From: Methylobacterium sp. UNC378MF
GTDB taxonomy: Bacteria > Pseudomonadota > Alphaproteobacteria > Rhizobiales > Beijerinckiaceae
Assembly (NCBI RefSeq): GCF_900103195.1
Contig: NZ_FMWU01000021.1
Span: 61,030 to 125,029 of the forward strand
Direction of reading: 5' to 3'
DNA length: 64,000 bases
Position numbers and translations under genes: made by a program. Positions within the stretch are counted from its first letter, which is position 1. Each line of letters begins with the position of its first letter. A model generated the notes under the pieces. That model had not been told where the DNA came from. It ran no database searches and saw only the letters and a program-made list of their open reading frames with translations. Shown here in pieces: positions 1 to 8,574 of the stretch.

Positions 1-251
1 CCCGCACCCCGGCCCGCGCCCCTTGCCTGAACGGCCACGCTCGCCCGCCTAGTCCCGGCCATGCGGACCGATCGCGATGCGACCTCGTCCGCGTGGAGGC
101 CCTAAGAGCCTGCACGCGCGCATTTTCCCGCAGGATGCGCATGCCCGGCGTGAGCCTGCGCACCTGACAGGCACCTGCGGGCGCACGCCCCATGCTGTCA
201 AGGCTGGCAGGTGGGCATGCGCGGTGCGGAACGCAAATGCGGCGGCGCGCC
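1..251. other. Non-coding stretch downstream of folA
   Basis: No gene is supported here. Reading frames in this stretch are the open frames expected from very high GC and match no family I recognise. The region lies 3' of folA and may hold its terminator, but I do not see a clear stem followed by a T run. Confidence 0.4.
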
Positions 252-740
252 TCAGCGCACGCGCTCCCAATCGACGAAGGCGAAGGCGTGCTCGTCCCGC
301 GGTCCTGCCGGGTGCGCCTCGCGGAACGTCTCCCGGAAGCGGCCGCGGTCGACGACCGGGAATCGCACATCGCCCTCGGGCTCGGCCGCGACCTCGGTGA
401 GATGGAGCCGGTCGGCATGCGGGAGCGCGAGTGCGTAGATCTCGGCCCCACCGACCACCATCAGCTCCGTCCCGGCGGCAGCCAGCGCCGATTCCCAATC
501 GTGGACGGTCTCGACCCCCTCGGCGCGGAAGGCGCGATCCCGCGTGAGCACCAGGGTGCGACGCCCCGGCAGGGGGCGGCCGATCGAATCCCAGGTCCGG
601 CGCCCCATCAGCATCGGCTTGCCCATGGTCAGGGCCTTGAAGCGCTTGAGATCGCTGGAGAGATGCCAGGCGAGCCCGTTGTCGCGGCCGATCACGCCGT
701 TACGGGCGACGGCGGCGACCAGGGAGACGATCGGGCTCAT
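252..740 (-). CDS. folA: Dihydrofolate reductase
   Basis: Reduces dihydrofolate to tetrahydrofolate with NADPH in the cytosol, regenerating the folate oxidised by ThyA. The 162-residue protein has the normal length of a type I chromosomal enzyme. Seen: the N-terminal strand and Met20-type loop (VIGRDNGLAWHL, residues 16-27), the catalytic acid in SSDLKRF (Asp30), the MGRRTWDSIGRPLPGR cofactor segment (residues 45-60) and the VVGGAEIY NADPH motif (95-102). Its ATG overlaps the thyA stop as ATGA, so the two genes are probably translationally coupled. The fold and role are certain; the terminal residues are less conserved. Confidence 0.96.
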   Translation of the reverse strand: MSPIVSLVAAVARNGVIGRDNGLAWHLSSDLKRFKALTMGKPMLMGRRTWDSIGRPLPGRRTLVLTRDRAFRAEGVETVHDWESALAAAGTELMVVGGAEIYALALPHADRLHLTEVAAEPEGDVRFPVVDRGRFRETFREAHPAGPRDEHAFAFVDWERVR

Positions 741-1531
741 ACCGCCACCGGGGCCGCGATGGCCGGGTGCGGCTCGTAACCCTCGATGGCGATGTCCTCG
801 TACCGGAAGGCGAAGAGGTCGCGGACCTCCGGATTGAGCCGCAGCTGCGGCAGCGGGCGCGGGGTCCGGCCCAGCAGCGTCCGGGTCTGCTCCAGGTGGT
901 TCCGGTAGAGATGCGCGTCGCCCAAGGTGTGGACGAAGTCGCCGACCCCGAGGCCGGTCACCTGGGCGATCATGTGGGTCAGGAGAGCGTAGCTCGCGAT
1001 GTTGAACGGCACGCCGAGGAAGGCGTCCGCCGAACGCTGGTAGAGCTGGCAGGAGAGCCGCCCATCGCTGACGTAGAACTGGAACAGGCAGTGGCAGGGG
1101 GCGAGCGCCATCCGGTCGAGGTCGGCCGGGTTCCAGGCCGAGACGATCAGGCGGCGGGAATCGGGATTGCGCCGGATCTCACCCAGCACCCAGGCGATCT
1201 GGTCAACCGTGCCGCCGCCGGGCTTCTCCCAGGAGCGCCATTGCTTGCCGTAGACCGGCCCGAGATCACCCTGCGCGTCCGCCCACTCGTCCCAGATCGT
1301 CACGCCGTTCGCTCTGAGCGCGGCCACGTTGGTATCGCCGGTGAGGAACCAGAGCAGCTCGTGGATGATCGAGCGCAGGTGCAGCCGCTTCGTGGTGACC
1401 AGCGGGAAGCCCGCCGAGAGATCGAAACGCATCTGGTGGCCGAACACCGAGAGGGTGCCGGTGCCGGTGCGGTCGTGCTTGACGGCGCCCTCGTCGAGGA
1501 TGCGCCGGAGCAGGTCGTGATATGCGTCCAT
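737..1531 (-). CDS. thyA: Thymidylate synthase
   Basis: Methylates dUMP to dTMP using methylene-tetrahydrofolate and releases dihydrofolate, which the next gene (folA) recycles. The frame is open further upstream, but the ATG at 1531 is preferred. It has AGGAG seven bases before it and gives 264 residues, the E. coli length, with the standard start MDAYHDLLRRIL. Seen: the folate/dUMP segment DRTGTGT (20-26), the nucleophile Cys146 in LAPCHCLFQFYV, the RSADAFLGVPFNIASY block and the C-terminal PHPAI. It forms a two-gene unit with folA by a 4-nt overlap. Confidence 0.97.
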   Translation of the reverse strand: MDAYHDLLRRILDEGAVKHDRTGTGTLSVFGHQMRFDLSAGFPLVTTKRLHLRSIIHELLWFLTGDTNVAALRANGVTIWDEWADAQGDLGPVYGKQWRSWEKPGGGTVDQIAWVLGEIRRNPDSRRLIVSAWNPADLDRMALAPCHCLFQFYVSDGRLSCQLYQRSADAFLGVPFNIASYALLTHMIAQVTGLGVGDFVHTLGDAHLYRNHLEQTRTLLGRTPRPLPQLRLNPEVRDLFAFRYEDIAIEGYEPHPAIAAPVAV

Positions 1532-1683
1532 CGGGCACTCCTGCATGCCAGAATGGCGGCTGGCAGGTTCCAAGCCCGTATATGTGCATGGCGAGCGCGA
1601 GTCTCGATGCGGGACGGCTCTTGGGCGTGGTTTCTGACGCACTCTTCAGGTTCGGACCGGCGTCTTCTTGGGCGGCGAACGCA

Positions 1684-2679
1684 TCACCCCGGCCAGAGCA
1701 GGTAGGTCACGAGGGCGAGGTTCGACCAGCCGTGCAGGGCGATGCCGGGCCAGAGCCGACCGGTGCGCCAGCGCAGCCAGCCGAGCGCCAGGGCGAGCGG
1801 CAGCAGGGAGATCGGCCGGGCGAGCCCCCAGGACGAGATGTGGGCGGCGGCGAAGATGAGCGCGGTGACCACGATCGCCCCCGCAGGCCCGACCACCGCG
1901 TTGGCGCGCGCGAAGGCCTCGCCGCGCAGCAGCAGCTCCTCGGCCACGGGCGCCAGGATCGCGAGATAGACGAGCCATGCAGTGACCGCGGCCTGGCTCA
2001 TGAAGGGCGACAGCCGCACATGCTGGCCGAAGCTCGCGCCGAACAGCTCCGCCGTGCCGGTGACCCAGGCGATGTGCAGCACCGGCCAGACGAGGAGGAG
2101 GCCCAGCAGCGCGACCGGCCGCATCCCGTTCGGCCGCTCCCGGTCCAGGGCAAGGCGGCGGCGCCAGGCGGCCCGGTCGCGCCACCACGCGCCGCCGAGC
2201 ACGAGGGCCGCGAGGAAGACCTGGCGCAGGGCGTCGATCGCGAAGGCCCGGTGGGCGAGTTCCACCGCGCCGAGAAACGGGCGCCGCTCCGGGGGCAGGA
2301 ACGGGTCGATCCCGTTCCACAGGTCGAAGCCGACGCGCACGGCGGCCAGCGACAGCAGGCTCGCCGCGCCGAGATAGAGGATCACGAGGGCGACGATGGC
2401 GCCGAGCTGCCATGTCGCGGCCCAGAGACGGCCGAGAGGACCTCGGGTGCCGGGCGCGCGCGATTGCGCACTTCCGGCAACAGGTTCGCCCGGAGGCTCC
2501 AAATGAGACGGCGGCGCGACACGATCGGGCTTCAAAACCGGACCGATCCCCTCTATATCTCGGGAGCCGGTCGCGAGGCCGGCTATGGCGATAAACGTTC
2601 TTCGCAATAAACCTATCGGACCCGGGGGCGGTACCCGGCGCCTCCACCCAAGCCCAGGACATGCTGCCGCAAGGTGCAT
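1684..2679 (-). CDS. CPBP-family intramembrane metalloprotease (Abi/RCE1-like)
   Basis: Predicted multi-pass membrane protein of the CPBP glutamic/metallo-protease family (relatives of RCE1 and bacteriocin-immunity proteins). The three family motifs are present in the C-terminal half: EELLLRGE, the FAAAHISSW histidine, and LHGWSNL (HxxxN). The substrate is unknown. The start is not resolved. The longest frame (331 residues) has an unlikely, A/T-rich 5' part, and residues 1-48 may not be translated. A TTG at 2535, 12 nt after GAGGGG, would give 283 residues. The conserved membrane part begins near residue 85 of the long form. It stands alone between thyA and the divergently transcribed sspB. 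Confidence 0.75.
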   Translation of the reverse strand: MHLAAACPGLGWRRRVPPPGPIGLLRRTFIAIAGLATGSRDIEGIGPVLKPDRVAPPSHLEPPGEPVAGSAQSRAPGTRGPLGRLWAATWQLGAIVALVILYLGAASLLSLAAVRVGFDLWNGIDPFLPPERRPFLGAVELAHRAFAIDALRQVFLAALVLGGAWWRDRAAWRRRLALDRERPNGMRPVALLGLLLVWPVLHIAWVTGTAELFGASFGQHVRLSPFMSQAAVTAWLVYLAILAPVAEELLLRGEAFARANAVVGPAGAIVVTALIFAAAHISSWGLARPISLLPLALALGWLRWRTGRLWPGIALHGWSNLALVTYLLWPG

Positions 2680-2972
2680 GGTCGGAGCCGGGGCTTCGGC
2701 GGGGGCGAAATAGGATCGACGAGGGCGTAAAGGTTGAGCTTTCGCTCGGCATGGTTCCGCCGTTATCGGGCCTTTGCAATAGTTGCCAACGACAACTTTG
2801 CTCCGGTGGCGGTGGCCGCGTAAGCGGTCCCCAATACCGACCTAAAGTCCTAGCGGGTAGCACCGCATAGGCGGGGTTCGGGGGCACCTGGCAACAGAAG
2901 CCTCCACTTCATTCCTCGGTCCGGCCATCCGCGGCGGGGCGCCGGGCAGACCGGGCGAGAGCGCGACCGCAG

Positions 2973-3596
2973 ATGGCAGACGACCTGATCCGCTACGATC
3001 TTCTGGTGCAGGACGCCCTGCGCGGCGTGGTGCGCAAGGTGTTGACCGACGCCGCCCGTGAAGGGCTCATGGGTGAACACCACTTCTACGTCTCGTTCCG
3101 GACGGAGGCGCCCGGCGTGCGGATGTCGCAGGCCCTGCGCGAGAAGTACCCGCAGGACATGACGATCGTCCTGCAGCACCAGTTCTGGGACCTCAACGTC
3201 ACCGAGCACGCCTTCGAGGTCGGTCTGTCCTTCTCGGGCGTGCCGGAGCGGCTGCTCGTGCCGTTCGACGCCCTGTCGGGCTTCTTCGATCCCTCCGTGC
3301 AGTTCGGCCTGAAGTTCGATCTCAGCGAGGCCGGCGAGACGCCGGAGGAGGCGAATGCCGCCCCGGCCAAGCCCGGCCCCCGTGGGGCTGGTTCGGAACC
3401 CGGCGAGGTGCGGCCCAAGAGCGCCGGGCTCGCCACGATCGGTTCGGGTGCGCCGAAGGGGCTGCCCGCCCCCGCAATCCAGGGGGAGAAGGCCGTCAAG
3501 CCCGACGAGAAGGCCCCCCGCCCCTCCGCCAAGAAGGACGGCGAAGAGGGCAGCGCCGAGGTCGTGAGCCTGGACGCGTTCCGCAAGAAGAGCTGA
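2973..3596 (+). CDS. sspB: ClpXP protease adaptor SspB (alphaproteobacterial type)
   Basis: Adaptor that delivers ssrA-tagged peptides from stalled ribosomes to the ClpXP protease. The 207-residue protein has the SspB-alpha core (about residues 1-115: YDLLVQDALRGVVRKVL, HHFYVSFRT, FSGVPERLLVPFDAL, FDPSVQFGL). A low-complexity Pro/Lys/Glu-rich linker follows, then a short C-terminal ClpX-binding peptide (EVVSLDAFRKKS). That three-part layout is the known architecture of the family. It lies two genes from fumC and the small DUF4169/RHH genes, an association I recall from other Hyphomicrobiales. A GC-rich hairpin follows the stop codon. Confidence 0.9.
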   Translation: MADDLIRYDLLVQDALRGVVRKVLTDAAREGLMGEHHFYVSFRTEAPGVRMSQALREKYPQDMTIVLQHQFWDLNVTEHAFEVGLSFSGVPERLLVPFDALSGFFDPSVQFGLKFDLSEAGETPEEANAAPAKPGPRGAGSEPGEVRPKSAGLATIGSGAPKGLPAPAIQGEKAVKPDEKAPRPSAKKDGEEGSAEVVSLDAFRKKS

Positions 3597-3601
3597 ACTC
3601 T

Positions 3602-3633
3602 CCCCGGGCCGACTCGACGCCCGGGGGTTCATT
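3602..3633 (+). terminator. Putative intrinsic terminator of sspB
   Basis: A perfect 8-bp stem (CCCCGGGC at 3602-3609 and GCCCGGGG at 3619-3626) with a 9-nt loop starts about five bases after the sspB stop and is followed by GTTCATT. The T tract is poor, so termination strength is uncertain. Confidence 0.55.
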
Positions 3634-3769
3634 CGGTGGACGGCACGGTCGCGCAGCCGATGCTGTCGGCGGGTGAGCGGAAGCCGCGCGCCGAGCGCTT
3701 CGCCGCCAGCGCGACTCTGCTGACTCGTACCAGCAATGTGAGAACGCACGGGGAACCCGGTCAGCCCGC

Positions 3770-5158
3770 TCAAGCTCGCCGCTCGGCCTCCATGCGTAAG
3801 CCGTGCTCCGGCCGCAGCGTCACGCGGTGGAGCGGCGTGATCGGCGGGTGATCCTCCGGCAGCCGGAAGCGCACCGCCCGGACCACGTGGGCCAGCAGGA
3901 TCACCGCCTCCTGGATCGAGAAGCTCTGGCCGATGCAGACCCGCGGGCCCGCCCCGAACGGCAGGTAGGCAAAGCGCGGGATCGCGTCCCGGTTCCCGGG
4001 CAGGAACCGCTCCGGCACGAACGCCTCCGGGTCCTCCCACAGCAGGTGATGGCGGTGGAGCACCCAGGGCGCCACCATCACCAGCGAGCCCCGCGGCACC
4101 TTGATCCGGCCGAGCCGGTCGTCCCGGACCGCCTGCCGGCTGAGGAACGGCACCGGCGGGAACAGCCGCATCGCCTCCTCGATCACCGCCCGGGTGAAGG
4201 GCAGGCGCTCGACGGCGAAATCCCCCGGCCCGGCCGCGTCGATCTCGGCCTCGACCCGCGCCTGCGCGGTCGGATCCTGCGACAGGCAGTAGAGCGCCCA
4301 GGTCAGGGAATTGGCCGTGGTCTCGTGGCCGGCGGCGATGAAGGTGACGATGTTGGCCTTCACGGCGAGGTCCGAGAGCCCGTTGCCGGTCTCGGGATCC
4401 TGCGCGGCGAGCAGCAGCGTCAGCAGGTCCCGGGGCGCCTCGCCCTGCGCCATCAGCGCCTTGCGCCGGGCGATGAGCGCGTCGACCACCTCGGCGAAGA
4501 AGCGGCCCGCCGGGCGCGCCCGCAGGCGGCCGATCCGCGGCACGAAGTCGGGTACGCCGAACACGTCGAGGGGGTCGATCGGCCCGACGGCCTCCAGGAA
4601 GCGGGTGATGGCGCGTCCCAGGGCGTCGGGATCGCTCGGCAGCCCCTGCGTGAAGATCGTCCGCTCCAGCACGTCGAGGGTGACGCGGGTCATCTCCAGG
4701 GCGACGTCGACCTGCTTGCCGTCGCGGCGGACGAGGCGGCGGCCGAGACGCGCCCCGGCGGCGTTCATCGCGTCGGAAAAACCCTGGACCGTGCGGGCGT
4801 TGAAGATCGGCGCCAGCGTCCGGCGCTGGAGCCGCCACTCGTCGCCCTCGGCGCTGAGCAGGCCGTTGCCGAGTCCCGGCGCCAGGACCCGGCGCTGGAG
4901 GTCGTCCTTGCGGTAGTTCTCGGCGTTCTCGATCAGCACGTAGCGGATCAGCGCCGGGTCGCTCACCAGGGTGATCCGGCCCATCGCGCCCTCGGCCGCC
5001 ACCACCGGCAGCTTGAAATGCGCGTCCATCCAGGTGGTGATCGGGTTCTTCCGCGCCGCCCGCAGGAACGCGAACAGGCCGAGCGGCTCCTTCAGCGGAG
5101 GCGGCACGCGCGGGCGGAAGCGCGTGGCGGGCTCGGGCAGGTCGATCGTCGCGTTCAT
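3770..5158 (-). CDS. Cytochrome P450 monooxygenase
   Basis: Heme-thiolate monooxygenase, predicted soluble, substrate unknown. The ATG at 5158 is chosen because AAGGAG lies four bases upstream; the frame extends a further 35 codons without family similarity. In the 462-residue product I see the I-helix oxygen-activation motif AGHETTANS, the ExxR in EEAMRLFPP, the PERF segment and the heme loop FGAGPRVCIGQ with Cys408 as iron ligand. The sequence style (AGHETT, FGAGPRVCIG) is closer to the fatty-acid or CYP4/CYP102-like heme domains than to CYP101-type enzymes. No ferredoxin or reductase gene is adjacent, so redox partners must come from elsewhere. Divergent from fumC. Confidence 0.93.
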   Translation of the reverse strand: MNATIDLPEPATRFRPRVPPPLKEPLGLFAFLRAARKNPITTWMDAHFKLPVVAAEGAMGRITLVSDPALIRYVLIENAENYRKDDLQRRVLAPGLGNGLLSAEGDEWRLQRRTLAPIFNARTVQGFSDAMNAAGARLGRRLVRRDGKQVDVALEMTRVTLDVLERTIFTQGLPSDPDALGRAITRFLEAVGPIDPLDVFGVPDFVPRIGRLRARPAGRFFAEVVDALIARRKALMAQGEAPRDLLTLLLAAQDPETGNGLSDLAVKANIVTFIAAGHETTANSLTWALYCLSQDPTAQARVEAEIDAAGPGDFAVERLPFTRAVIEEAMRLFPPVPFLSRQAVRDDRLGRIKVPRGSLVMVAPWVLHRHHLLWEDPEAFVPERFLPGNRDAIPRFAYLPFGAGPRVCIGQSFSIQEAVILLAHVVRAVRFRLPEDHPPITPLHRVTLRPEHGLRMEAERRA

Positions 5159-5280
5159 CGGCTCCTTGTCCGGCGGGAACAGAGCCCCGCCCTTGTCGGC
5201 GCGCCGGGGAAAACCGGCATCGCGATTCACCCGCGCCTCATTTAAGTAGGCACCGCACTGCACCAGACGTAGAGGCCACG

Positions 5281-6690
5281 ATGTCGCCCACCGAGACCGC
5301 CACCCGCACCGAGTCCGACACCTTCGGGCCGATCGAGGTTCCGGCGCATCGCTACTGGGGCGCGCAGACGCAGCGCTCGATCCAGAACTTCAAGATCGGC
5401 ACCGACCGGATGCCGGCGCCGCTGGTCCACGCCCTCGGCGTGGTGAAGCAGGCCGCCGCCCTGGTGAACAAGGATCTCGGCGCCCTCGACCCGAAGCTCG
5501 CCGACGCCATCGCGGCCTCGGCCGCCGAGGTCGTCGAGGGCCGCTACGACGACGAGTTCCCGCTCGTCATCTACCAGACCGGCTCGGGCACCCAGTCGAA
5601 CATGAACGCCAACGAGGTGATCGCGAGCCTCGCCAACGAGCGGCTCGGCGGCCAGCGCGGCGGCAAGTCGCCGGTCCATCCGAACGACCATTGCAACCGC
5701 GGCCAATCCTCCAACGACACCTTCCCCACGGCCATGCACATCGCGGTGGCCCGCGAGATCCAGGGCCGCCTGCTGCCGGCGCTGAGCCATCTGCACGCGG
5801 CGCTCGACGCCAAGGCCAAGGCGTTCGATTCGATCGTCAAGATCGGCCGCACCCACCTGCAGGACGCGACGCCGGTCTCGCTCGGCCAGGAATTCTCCGG
5901 CTACGCCGCGCAGGTGGCACTCGGCGGATCGCGCGTCGCCGCGACCCTGCCGGGCGTGCTGGCCCTCGCCCAGGGCGGCACCGCGGTCGGGACCGGCCTC
6001 AACGCCCATCCGGAATTCGCCGAGCGCTTCGCCGCCAAGGCCGCGGAGCTGACGGGCCTGCCGTTCACGAGCGCCGCCAACAAGTTCGAGGCGCTCGCCA
6101 CCCACGACGCGCTGGTATTCACGCAGGGGGCGCTCGCGGCGCTGGCCGCCGGCCTGTTCAAGATCGCCCAGGACATCCGCTTCCTCGGCTCGGGCCCGCG
6201 CTCCGGCCTCGGCGAGCTGTCGCTGCCCGAGAACGAGCCCGGCTCCTCGATCATGCCCGGCAAGGTCAACCCGACCCAGTGCGAGGCCCTGACCATGGTC
6301 TGCGCCCAGGTGATCGGCAACGGCACGACCGTGAGCTTCGCCGGCAGCCAGGGCAACTTCGAGCTCAACGTGTTCAAGCCGGTGATCGCCAATGCGGTGC
6401 TGCAGTCGATCCGCCTGCTGGCCGACGCGGCGGTGAGCTTCACCGACAATTGCGTGGTCGGCATCAAGGCCAACGAGGACAAGATCGCCGACCTGATGAG
6501 CCGCTCCCTCATGCTGGTGACGGCGCTCGCCCCCTCGATCGGCTACGACAAGGCCGCCGAGATCGCCAAGACCGCGCACAAGAACGGCACCACCCTCAAG
6601 GAAGAGGCGCTGCGCCTCGGCTACGTCACCGAGGAAGAGTTCGAGCGCGTGGTCCGGCCGGAGACCATGCTGGCGCCCAGCGCCGACTGA
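5281..6690 (+). CDS. fumC: Class II fumarate hydratase
   Basis: Interconverts fumarate and malate in the TCA cycle; iron-independent class II enzyme of the aspartase/fumarase superfamily. The 469-residue protein is full length. Seen: the start region IEVPAHRYWGAQTQRS, the substrate-binding QTGSGTQSNMNANEV block, HPNDHCNRGQSSNDTFPTAM, GRTHLQDATPVSLGQEF with the catalytic-base histidine, and the family signature GSSIMPGKVNPTQCEA near residue 320. It heads a rightward cluster with DUF4169, RHH and ParB-like genes. Confidence 0.97.
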   Translation: MSPTETATRTESDTFGPIEVPAHRYWGAQTQRSIQNFKIGTDRMPAPLVHALGVVKQAAALVNKDLGALDPKLADAIAASAAEVVEGRYDDEFPLVIYQTGSGTQSNMNANEVIASLANERLGGQRGGKSPVHPNDHCNRGQSSNDTFPTAMHIAVAREIQGRLLPALSHLHAALDAKAKAFDSIVKIGRTHLQDATPVSLGQEFSGYAAQVALGGSRVAATLPGVLALAQGGTAVGTGLNAHPEFAERFAAKAAELTGLPFTSAANKFEALATHDALVFTQGALAALAAGLFKIAQDIRFLGSGPRSGLGELSLPENEPGSSIMPGKVNPTQCEALTMVCAQVIGNGTTVSFAGSQGNFELNVFKPVIANAVLQSIRLLADAAVSFTDNCVVGIKANEDKIADLMSRSLMLVTALAPSIGYDKAAEIAKTAHKNGTTLKEEALRLGYVTEEEFERVVRPETMLAPSAD

Positions 6691-6699
6691 TCCTTTTGA

Positions 6700-6730
6700 G
6701 ACCGGCCGGCGTGGTGCACCTGCGCCGGTC
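6700..6730 (+). terminator. Hairpin between fumC and the DUF4169 gene
   Basis: A 7-bp inverted repeat (GACCGGC at 6700-6706, GCCGGTC at 6724-6730) begins ten bases after the fumC stop. It has no T run, so it may only slow transcription or protect the fumC 3' end rather than terminate. Confidence 0.35.
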
Positions 6731-6751
6731 ACCATTTCGGGGAGGCGATCC

Positions 6752-6955
6752 GTGGCCGAGATCATCAACCTGCGCCAGGTCCGCAAGGCGAAGGCGCGTG
6801 CGCAGGCCGACGCGCAGGCCGAGACCAACCGGATCGCCTTCGGGCAGCCGAAGAAGGCCAAGACCCTCCAGCAGCGGCGCAAGGCCCTGGAGGCCGAGCG
6901 CCACGAGGGCCACCGCCTCGAGCGGCCCGAGCCGGATTCCGACCCCGCGGAATGA
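6752..6955 (+). CDS. DUF4169 family small protein
   Basis: A 67-residue, strongly basic, helix-forming protein. The opening MAEIINLRQVRKAKAR and the run of Lys/Arg/Gln/Glu are typical of DUF4169, a family of unknown function in alphaproteobacteria. The start is GTG at 6752 with GGGGAGG eleven bases upstream. It lies between fumC and an RHH protein, as I recall for this family in related genomes. The charge pattern would suit nucleic-acid or ribosome contact, but that is only a guess. Confidence 0.8.
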   Translation: MAEIINLRQVRKAKARAQADAQAETNRIAFGQPKKAKTLQQRRKALEAERHEGHRLERPEPDSDPAE

Positions 6956-6984
6956 GATCGCCATCCTGATGGTGCGCGCACACC

Positions 6985-7072
6985 GTCTTTGCGAGCGCAG
7001 CGAAGCAACCCAGGACGGCGCGACCCCGGTCGGCGTGGCGCTGCCCGATTGCTTCGCTGCGCTCGCAAAGAC
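6985..7072. repeat. Palindromic intergenic repeat, copy 1
   Basis: Inverted-repeat element of 88 bp. The left arm GTCTTTGCGAGCGCAGCGAA and the right arm ending in CGCTCGCAAAGAC are near-perfect complements around a variable GC-rich centre. The same element recurs at 17539, 33562 and 46789. It behaves like a REP/short palindromic element and carries no gene. Its right end lies 21 bp before the RHH gene. Confidence 0.85.
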
Positions 7073-7093
7073 TGGAGAGGCCGCCGCTCCGCC

Positions 7094-7318
7094 ATGAGCG
7101 CGGGTATCACCAAGCGATCCGTGATGATCGCCGGCCACCGCACCAGCGTGTCGCTGGAGGATGCCTTCTGGGCCGCGCTGCGGGAGATCGCGGAGGCGCG
7201 GGGCCAGTCGGTCCAGGCGCTCGTCGGTGCCATCGATGCCGGACGCGGCGGGCAGAACCTGTCCTCGGCGATCCGCGTGTTCGTCCTGGAAGCCGTGCGG
7301 GCAATGCCGGAAACGTGA
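7094..7318 (+). CDS. Ribbon-helix-helix domain protein (RHH_4 type)
   Basis: Predicted 74-residue DNA-binding or regulatory protein. After a short basic start come RSVMIAGHRTSVSLEDAFW, LREIAEARGQSVQALV, and LSSAIRVFVLEAV. This is the strand-helix-helix pattern of the RHH_4 family of alphaproteobacteria. The ATG at 7094 is used because upstream codons lie in the palindromic repeat and show no conservation; GGAGAGG is upstream. It lies downstream of fumC and DUF4169. The target is unknown; autoregulation of the cluster is possible but not shown. Confidence 0.82.
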   Translation: MSAGITKRSVMIAGHRTSVSLEDAFWAALREIAEARGQSVQALVGAIDAGRGGQNLSSAIRVFVLEAVRAMPET

Positions 7319-7399
7319 GCGCTGCGCGCCCTGTCCGGCCTTCTGATCCTGGATACCTTGTGAGATTCGCGTGACCAATCCACGCAGGATCGAGATCCC

Positions 7400-8026
7400 A
7401 TGGCCAACCGAGAACCGCTGCTCAAGACCATCCCGATCGCGGAGCTGCGCCCGACGCAGATGACGGTGGGCTACCGCGAAGTGGCCGAGAAGCGGCGGCG
7501 CTGGCGGGACTACGACGGCGAGAAGAAGAAGGCATTCCTCGGCGCCCACATGATCCCGACGCTGCTCGGGCCGAAGAAGCGCCATTACATCATCGATCAC
7601 CATCACCTCTCCCGGGCTCTCCACGAGGAGGGCGTCGAGAACGTGCTCGTGACCGTGGTGGCCGACCTGCACTACCTCGACAAGGATGCGTTCTGGACGG
7701 TCTGCGACCACAAATCGTGGACCCATCCCTACGACGCCGACGGCGTGCGCCAGCACTTCAAGGACATCCCGAAATCGGTCGATGCCCTGGTGGACGATCC
7801 CTATCGCAGCCTCGCCGGCGAGCTGCGCCGGGCCGGCGGCTTCGCGAAGGATACGACGCCGTTCAGCGAGTTTCTCTGGGCCGACTTCCTGCGGCGCAAC
7901 ATCAAGGAGAAGCGCATCGAGGGCGACTTCTCCTCCGCCCTCGAGCGGGCCATGGCGCTCGCCAAATCCAAGGATGCCGATTACCTGCCCGGATGGTGCG
8001 GACCGCTGACGCGACCCATCCGCTGA
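7400..8026 (+). CDS. ParB/Srx-like nuclease-fold protein
   Basis: A 208-residue protein with the ParB/sulfiredoxin N-terminal fold (ParBc_2 family), not a chromosome-partitioning ParB. Seen: IPIAELRPTQMTVGYREV, then a central IIDHHHLSRALHEEG segment, LHYLDKDAFW, and a C-terminal helical part (FSEFLWADFLRRNI). No helix-turn-helix or ParB dimerisation domain follows, and no parS-like site or ParA is adjacent. The family may bind nucleotide or act as a nuclease; its role is unknown. It lies downstream of the RHH gene and converges with the PRC-barrel gene. Confidence 0.75.
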   Translation: MANREPLLKTIPIAELRPTQMTVGYREVAEKRRRWRDYDGEKKKAFLGAHMIPTLLGPKKRHYIIDHHHLSRALHEEGVENVLVTVVADLHYLDKDAFWTVCDHKSWTHPYDADGVRQHFKDIPKSVDALVDDPYRSLAGELRRAGGFAKDTTPFSEFLWADFLRRNIKEKRIEGDFSSALERAMALAKSKDADYLPGWCGPLTRPIR

Positions 8027-8042
8027 CGACCGCGGCGCGTTC

Positions 8043-8441
8043 CTAGATGCCCCAATAGGGTGCCGCGTCGTAGTAGCGGTGGATCTGATCCTCCCAGGCC
8101 CCATCCTCGGCCGGATCGGTACCCTCCGGGGTGCGGGCCGGCGCGGCGCGCAGCTGCGCTTCCGTGACGTCGACCACGTAGGCGTCCTGGCGCGGCTCGA
8201 AGCGCAGCACCGACCAGGGCAGCGTGTAGAAATCCTCGCCGAGGCCGAGGAAACCGCCGAAGCTCATCACCGCGTAGGCCACCCGACCGGAGACCTTGTC
8301 GAGCATCAGCCGCTCGATCCGCCCGACCCGGCCCCCGTCGGGCCGGCGGACCTCCGTCCCGACGACCCGATCGCTGGCGATCAGGCGGCGGGGCGGCTTG
8401 TGCACGGGATCTGCCGTGCCGGGCTGACCGCTTGCCGTCAT
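8043..8441 (-). CDS. PRC-barrel domain protein
   Basis: A 132-residue cytoplasmic protein with one PRC-barrel. The core runs IASDRVVGTEVRRPDGGRVG, then IERLMLDKVSGRVAYAVMSFGG, FLGLGEDFYTLPWSVL and the closing strand YVVDV. The C-terminal HRYYDAAPYWGI resembles other stress-type PRC-barrel proteins of Methylobacterium and Rhizobium. Such proteins are adaptors or RNA/membrane-associated factors, often stress induced; the function here is unknown. ATG 8441 follows a purine-rich GGGGAGGCGAGG. Divergent from mepA with a shared 133-bp upstream region. Confidence 0.85.
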   Translation of the reverse strand: MTASGQPGTADPVHKPPRRLIASDRVVGTEVRRPDGGRVGRIERLMLDKVSGRVAYAVMSFGGFLGLGEDFYTLPWSVLRFEPRQDAYVVDVTEAQLRAAPARTPEGTDPAEDGAWEDQIHRYYDAAPYWGI

Positions 8442-8574
8442 CCTCGCCTCCCCGGCCGGTTCGCGCGGCCGTTTCGCGCGACGCAGCCTGCCTGCCCGAA
8501 AAACGCCCTGCCCCTGAGCGACGTTCCGGCGGGCAACCGCGCCCGCCCTCTCCAGACGGACGAACAGCCCCCGC

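Noticed and set aside
737..1642. thyA starting at 1642 (301 codons)
   Set aside because: The additional 37 residues are not conserved, while ATG 1531 has a strong AGGAG and gives the standard 264-residue enzyme.
7400..8026. Chromosome or plasmid partitioning ParB
   Set aside because: It lacks the HTH and C-terminal dimer domains of ParB, has no adjacent ParA, and belongs to the ParB-like/Srx fold group instead.
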